9,678 bases of DNA, taken from Rhizobium sp. Q54. GTDB lineage: Bacteria; Pseudomonadota; Alphaproteobacteria; Rhizobiales; Beijerinckiaceae. The stretch is from the NCBI GenBank assembly GCA_945901195.1, contig CAMDKB010000148.1, positions 1-9,678 on the forward strand, written 5' to 3'. A program made the position numbers and the translations under genes. The notes beneath the pieces were generated by a model, which was not told the origin of the DNA, did no database searches, and saw only the letters and a program-made list of their open reading frames with translations. Positions 6,980 through 9,678 of this stretch are shown piece after piece. Numbering within the stretch: position 1 is the first letter of the stretch; each line of letters starts with the position of its first letter.

Positions 6980-7946
6980 CGCTGCGATTACCCGTGAACG
7001 CTGGCCCTGGCTTGATGGACTACGCGGCATCGCTATCGTCGCCATGGCGATTTATCATCTGACCTGGGATCTGACATTTTTCAACTTCGCCGGGCGCGAA
7101 ATTTTGCAAACACCCGGCTTCACTTTATTCGGACATGCGATTGCCTGCGCGTTCCTCGGCATTGCCGGGTTCTCGCTCGCGCTGGCCAGTGAAGAGCAAC
7201 TCGACGTAGCCAAATTTCTGAAGCGCTTCGCGATGATTGCAGCGGCCGCACTGGCTGTCACCGTCGTCACCTATTTTATTTTCCCTCTCAGCTATGTGAC
7301 GTTCGGCATACTCCACTGTATTGCTGCAGCAAGCCTGATCTCATGGGCCTATGTTCGCATGGACTGGTGGGGGAGCGGCATAGCGAGCGTCTCCATATTC
7401 GGGATAGGTGTCCTCATCCATGCCCAATTTTTCGATGCGGTGAATGGCTGGCTCGGTTTGGGCCAGGCCATTCCGCTTACCAACGACTGGCGGCCGATTT
7501 TTCCCTGGGCTGGGGCGATGCTGATAGGGCTGTCATTGGGAAAGCTGGTGCTGTCGGGAGGATCGCTGGCGAATATTCGCGGGCCGTTGACCGCTACAAA
7601 GCCTTTCAGAACGCTGGCATTCGCAGGACGTCATTCACTCGCCGTATATCTCATTCATCAGCCTGTCCTGTTTGCGATGGTCTGGCTGGCTGCTCAAATG
7701 TTTACACCCAAGGCCATCCCGGACATCACCCCTGAGACTTTCGTCAACGCCTGCGAAGCGCGCTGCACCGCCGCCAACTCTCCCGCCCCCTATTGCGCGC
7801 GCGCCTGTGGATGCATCACCAAAAGCGCACTGACTCATGGGTTGTGGGCAGATTTGACGCGCGGCAAACTCTCTGCGCGCCAGCAGGAAGATTATGATGG
7901 CATCATCGCCACCTGCAGGAGGGCTGCCGACGCAACGCAGTTGTAA
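6969..7946 (+). CDS. HGSNAT_cat/DUF1624-family membrane acyltransferase with cysteine-rich C-terminus
   Basis: A protein of 325 residues with about seven membrane segments (near 18-36, 52-73, 84-106, 109-128, 134-152, 176-192 and 215-243). The opening WLDGLRGIAIVAMAIYHLTW (14-33), the internal FGILHCIAA (112-120) and the late RHSLAVYLIHQP (221-232) fit the HGSNAT catalytic domain family (DUF1624), multi-pass enzymes related to heparan-alpha-glucosaminide N-acetyltransferase that move acyl groups across a membrane. His30, His116 and His230 are candidate functional histidines. The tail after the last span has six cysteines (262, 266, 276, 280, 282 and 316), five spaced C-x3-C-x9-C-x3-C-x-C, suggesting disulfides or a metal site. 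Its ATG lies inside the end of the preceding gene with an 11-base overlap. As last gene of the opgH operon it may add acyl groups to the glucan, a role OpgC plays elsewhere. That role is inferred. Confidence 0.85.
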   Translation: MAADAAITRERWPWLDGLRGIAIVAMAIYHLTWDLTFFNFAGREILQTPGFTLFGHAIACAFLGIAGFSLALASEEQLDVAKFLKRFAMIAAAALAVTVVTYFIFPLSYVTFGILHCIAAASLISWAYVRMDWWGSGIASVSIFGIGVLIHAQFFDAVNGWLGLGQAIPLTNDWRPIFPWAGAMLIGLSLGKLVLSGGSLANIRGPLTATKPFRTLAFAGRHSLAVYLIHQPVLFAMVWLAAQMFTPKAIPDITPETFVNACEARCTAANSPAPYCARACGCITKSALTHGLWADLTRGKLSARQQEDYDGIIATCRRAADATQL

Positions 7947-7947
7947 T

Positions 7948-7982
7948 CTGATACCAACAGCGCGTTCGCGCTTTGGTGTCAG
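7948..7982. terminator. Hairpin between convergent operons, probable shared terminator
   Basis: An inverted repeat: the arm CTGATACCAACAGCG, extended by one C, pairs with the arm GCGCTTTGGTGTCAG. This gives a 15-base-pair stem with one bulged C at 7958, one T-G wobble (7952 with 7978) and a four-base loop at 7964-7967. It starts just after the acyltransferase stop and covers the last codon of the convergent acyl-CoA dehydrogenase. There is no T-run on either side, so classical intrinsic termination is uncertain. The wobble pairs in plus-strand RNA but would be an A-C mismatch in minus-strand RNA. Confidence 0.65.
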
Positions 7983-9139
7983 TTACCGTATTCCTTCAAC
8001 ACATGCCGTGCAATCACGGTGCGCATGACCTCGCTCGCGCCTTCCGTGATGCGATAGCTGCGCTGTTGCCGCCACATCCGTTCAATCGGCAGATCCGTGG
8101 TCAATGCAATGCCGCCGTGAATTTGCATGCAGGTGTCGATGGCCTTGAACGCCATTTCGTCGGCAAAATATTTGCAATGATAGGCTTCCGTGCGCGCCTC
8201 ATTTCCTTCGTCGATCAATGACGCTGCGCGCCACACAAGCATGCGTGCGACTTCCATTTCCATGTACATGTCCGCCAGTTTCCACTGGATGCCCTGCCGG
8301 TCTGCCAGCGGACGTCCGAACGTGGAGCGCTGCTTGGCATAGGACGTCGCCATTTCCAGAGCGCGTTCGGCAACGCCGACTGCGCGGGCGCCATGCTTGA
8401 CCCGGCCTGCGCCGAGCCATTTTTGCGCAAGCGAGAATCCCTTGCCTTCCCCGCCGACCATCTGCGTTGCGGGAACGCGCACGTTGTCCAGAATGATCTC
8501 CCAGGGTTTGTCGCCCATCATGGTCTTGTATTGCGCGCCAAGCTTCACGCCGGGTGTATTCATATCCACAAGGAAGCAGGAAATGCCGCCGCGCGACCCC
8601 TTGGTGCGGTCTGTGGCCACCATCAATTGCATGAAATCCGATTTGCCGGCGCCCGTGATGAAACGCTTGGTTCCGTTGATCACATAATGATCGCCATCGC
8701 GCACGGCAGTGGTTCGCATGCCGCCGGGGTCGGAGCCCGCATCAGGCTCGGTCTGTGCGAAGCAGGCGCGCTTTTCGCCGCGCAGCACGGGCAGAAAATA
8801 TTTCTCCCGGAGTTCGCCTTCCAGCGTGTAGAGAATGCCGCGCACCGTCGGGCCGGTGATCATGTCCTCGCGCGCAGGCAGAGCCACGGTGCGCCCGAGC
8901 TCTGTCCAGACGATGGATTTGGCAAGCAGATTGAGCCCTGCGCCGCCATGCTCTTCTGGCACATCCATCATCCACAGGCCCAGCTTCTGCATGCCTTCCT
9001 GAAAACGTGCCTGCCATCCCGGATTGAATTCGTCCGCTTCAACGCTCGCCATTTCGTGCGGAATCATTTCGTTGTCGACATAGCGCCGCAACGTATCCTT
9101 GAGCATGCGCAGTTCTTCAGGCAGTGAAAAAGAAACCAT
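7979..9139 (-). CDS. Acyl-CoA dehydrogenase
   Basis: A protein of 386 residues, typical family length, for a soluble FAD enzyme that makes 2,3-enoyl-CoA from acyl-CoA and passes electrons to electron-transferring flavoprotein. An alpha-helical N-terminal domain includes LGLWMMDVPEEHGGAGL (53-69). It is followed by the flavin-binding CFAQTEPDAGSDPGG (126-140) and FITGAGKSD (160-168). The C-terminal helical domain holds QRSTFGRPLADRQGIQWKLA (270-289), MQIHGGIAL (338-346) and RITEGASEVMR (363-373). Glu366 is at the position of the catalytic base of medium-chain acyl-CoA dehydrogenase. AAGGA lies about 9 bases before the ATG. A 40-base gap containing a small hairpin separates it from the upstream LLM-class oxidoreductase gene, so the two are probably co-transcribed. 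Chain length and the pathway served cannot be read from sequence. Its stop lies in the convergent hairpin. Confidence 0.93.
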   Translation of the reverse strand: MVSFSLPEELRMLKDTLRRYVDNEMIPHEMASVEADEFNPGWQARFQEGMQKLGLWMMDVPEEHGGAGLNLLAKSIVWTELGRTVALPAREDMITGPTVRGILYTLEGELREKYFLPVLRGEKRACFAQTEPDAGSDPGGMRTTAVRDGDHYVINGTKRFITGAGKSDFMQLMVATDRTKGSRGGISCFLVDMNTPGVKLGAQYKTMMGDKPWEIILDNVRVPATQMVGGEGKGFSLAQKWLGAGRVKHGARAVGVAERALEMATSYAKQRSTFGRPLADRQGIQWKLADMYMEMEVARMLVWRAASLIDEGNEARTEAYHCKYFADEMAFKAIDTCMQIHGGIALTTDLPIERMWRQQRSYRITEGASEVMRTVIARHVLKEYGN

Positions 9140-9146
9140 GATGTGC

Positions 9147-9160
9147 CGTCCTTGCGGACG
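9147..9160. other. Small stem-loop between the oxidoreductase and acyl-CoA dehydrogenase genes
   Basis: CGTCC and GGACG pair over a TTGC loop in the 40-base spacer, close to the acyl-CoA dehydrogenase ribosome-binding region. On the minus strand the AAGGA-like sequence falls partly in the loop and second arm, so folding might reduce access to it. The stem is only five base pairs and may have no function. Confidence 0.35.
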
Positions 9161-9179
9161 TCCTCCCGTTTGGTGTTTG

Positions 9180-9678
9180 TTATTTCGCTACGGCCAGTTG
9201 AGCCTTTTTGACTTCAAAGCCGCGGTAATTCTTGTCAGTGAGCTGTTGTAGCGCAGGCAGGACTTCAGCTGCAAACAGCCGGATATTTTTTTCCGACAGC
9301 GCAGCTGGCATGTTGCCAAACATCAGCATGGTCATGAATTCCTGAAAGCCCATCTCGTGATGCGCCTTGGTGATCTGCTTGCGCACAGTATCGGGACTGC
9401 CGCACAGGATGATGCCCTTTTCGATCATTTGTTCAATTTTCAGCCCGCCGGCATTGCCCTTTTTGTGTGCGAGCACCCGTTGTAGGGATTCAACCGACAT
9501 GTAGCCGGGCGGAAAGAACATCAATTCAGAGGCTTTGGGAAGCAGCACGTTGAACATGAATTCGATATGCGGTCGCGCCTCGTTGATCGCCTGTTCGTCA
9601 GTGTCGGCAACATATACAGGCGCACACCAGCCGATCTGGTGCCCATCAAGCGGCAGCTATGAAACAATCGACTGGGCG
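9180..9678 (-). pseudogene. LLM-class flavin-dependent oxidoreductase, C-terminal part, frame interrupted by TAG
   Basis: The visible frame encodes the C-terminal half of a luciferase-like monooxygenase (LLM class), the F420- or FMN-dependent TIM-barrel oxidoreductase family. Segments typical of the family are GHQIGWCAPVYVADTDEQA, just after the in-frame stop, then IILCGSPDTVRKQI and the late HHEMGFQEFMTMLMFGNMP with a final amphipathic helix. The family is usually about 330-350 residues, so roughly half lies beyond the edge. A TAG at 9659-9657 interrupts this frame, 158 codons before its TAA. Family similarity is already present just after it, and no ATG, GTG or TTG lies between it and the ATG at 9557, which is too far in to be the true start. 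Either the gene is truly broken, or there is a base error or assembly fault near the edge. It is transcribed towards, and probably with, the acyl-CoA dehydrogenase. Confidence 0.65.

Noticed and set aside
8393..9127. Plus-strand open frame of 244 codons
   Set aside because: It lies entirely antisense to the well-supported acyl-CoA dehydrogenase; its His/Arg/Ala-rich translation shows no family motif.

Overview
The window looks like a moderately GC-rich alphaproteobacterial chromosome segment. The OpgH glucosyltransferase of about 600 residues, the pterin-synthase-like operon and the tightly overlapping genes all fit that class. I cannot name a genus. No mobile element, tRNA, rRNA or CRISPR array is visible. 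Nearly the whole window is coding, in three blocks.

Block 1 (left edge to about 3299, minus strand) is a compact four-gene operon. It runs from a zinc-less medium-chain dehydrogenase to a 6-pyruvoyl-tetrahydropterin-synthase-like protein, a GT4-type glycosyltransferase and a SAM-dependent methyltransferase cut by the window edge. The last three genes begin 3 bases after, or overlapping, the stop of the gene before. The pterin-synthase-like protein has lost the catalytic Cys, Asp and His and one zinc ligand, and contains no cysteine at all. It is therefore unlikely to do the textbook QueD/PTPS reaction. The gene set suggests biosynthesis of an uncharacterised, glycosylated and methylated small molecule, perhaps pterin-derived. 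This is the best candidate in the window for an undescribed system.

Block 2 (3375-7946, plus strand), divergent from block 1, is a second four-gene operon for cell-envelope glucan. It holds OpgH (osmoregulated periplasmic glucan glucosyltransferase), an FkbM-type methyltransferase, a secreted protein of unknown family, and a membrane acyltransferase of the HGSNAT_cat (DUF1624) type with a cysteine-rich tail. The OpgG/OpgD partner usually found beside opgH is absent here. The neighbours suggest that the glucan is methylated and acylated.

Block 3 (7979 to the right edge, minus strand), convergent with block 2 across a strong hairpin, holds an acyl-CoA dehydrogenase and the C-terminal half of a luciferase-like (LLM-class) flavin-dependent oxidoreductase. 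The latter reading frame is interrupted by an in-frame TAG about 20 bases from the window edge.
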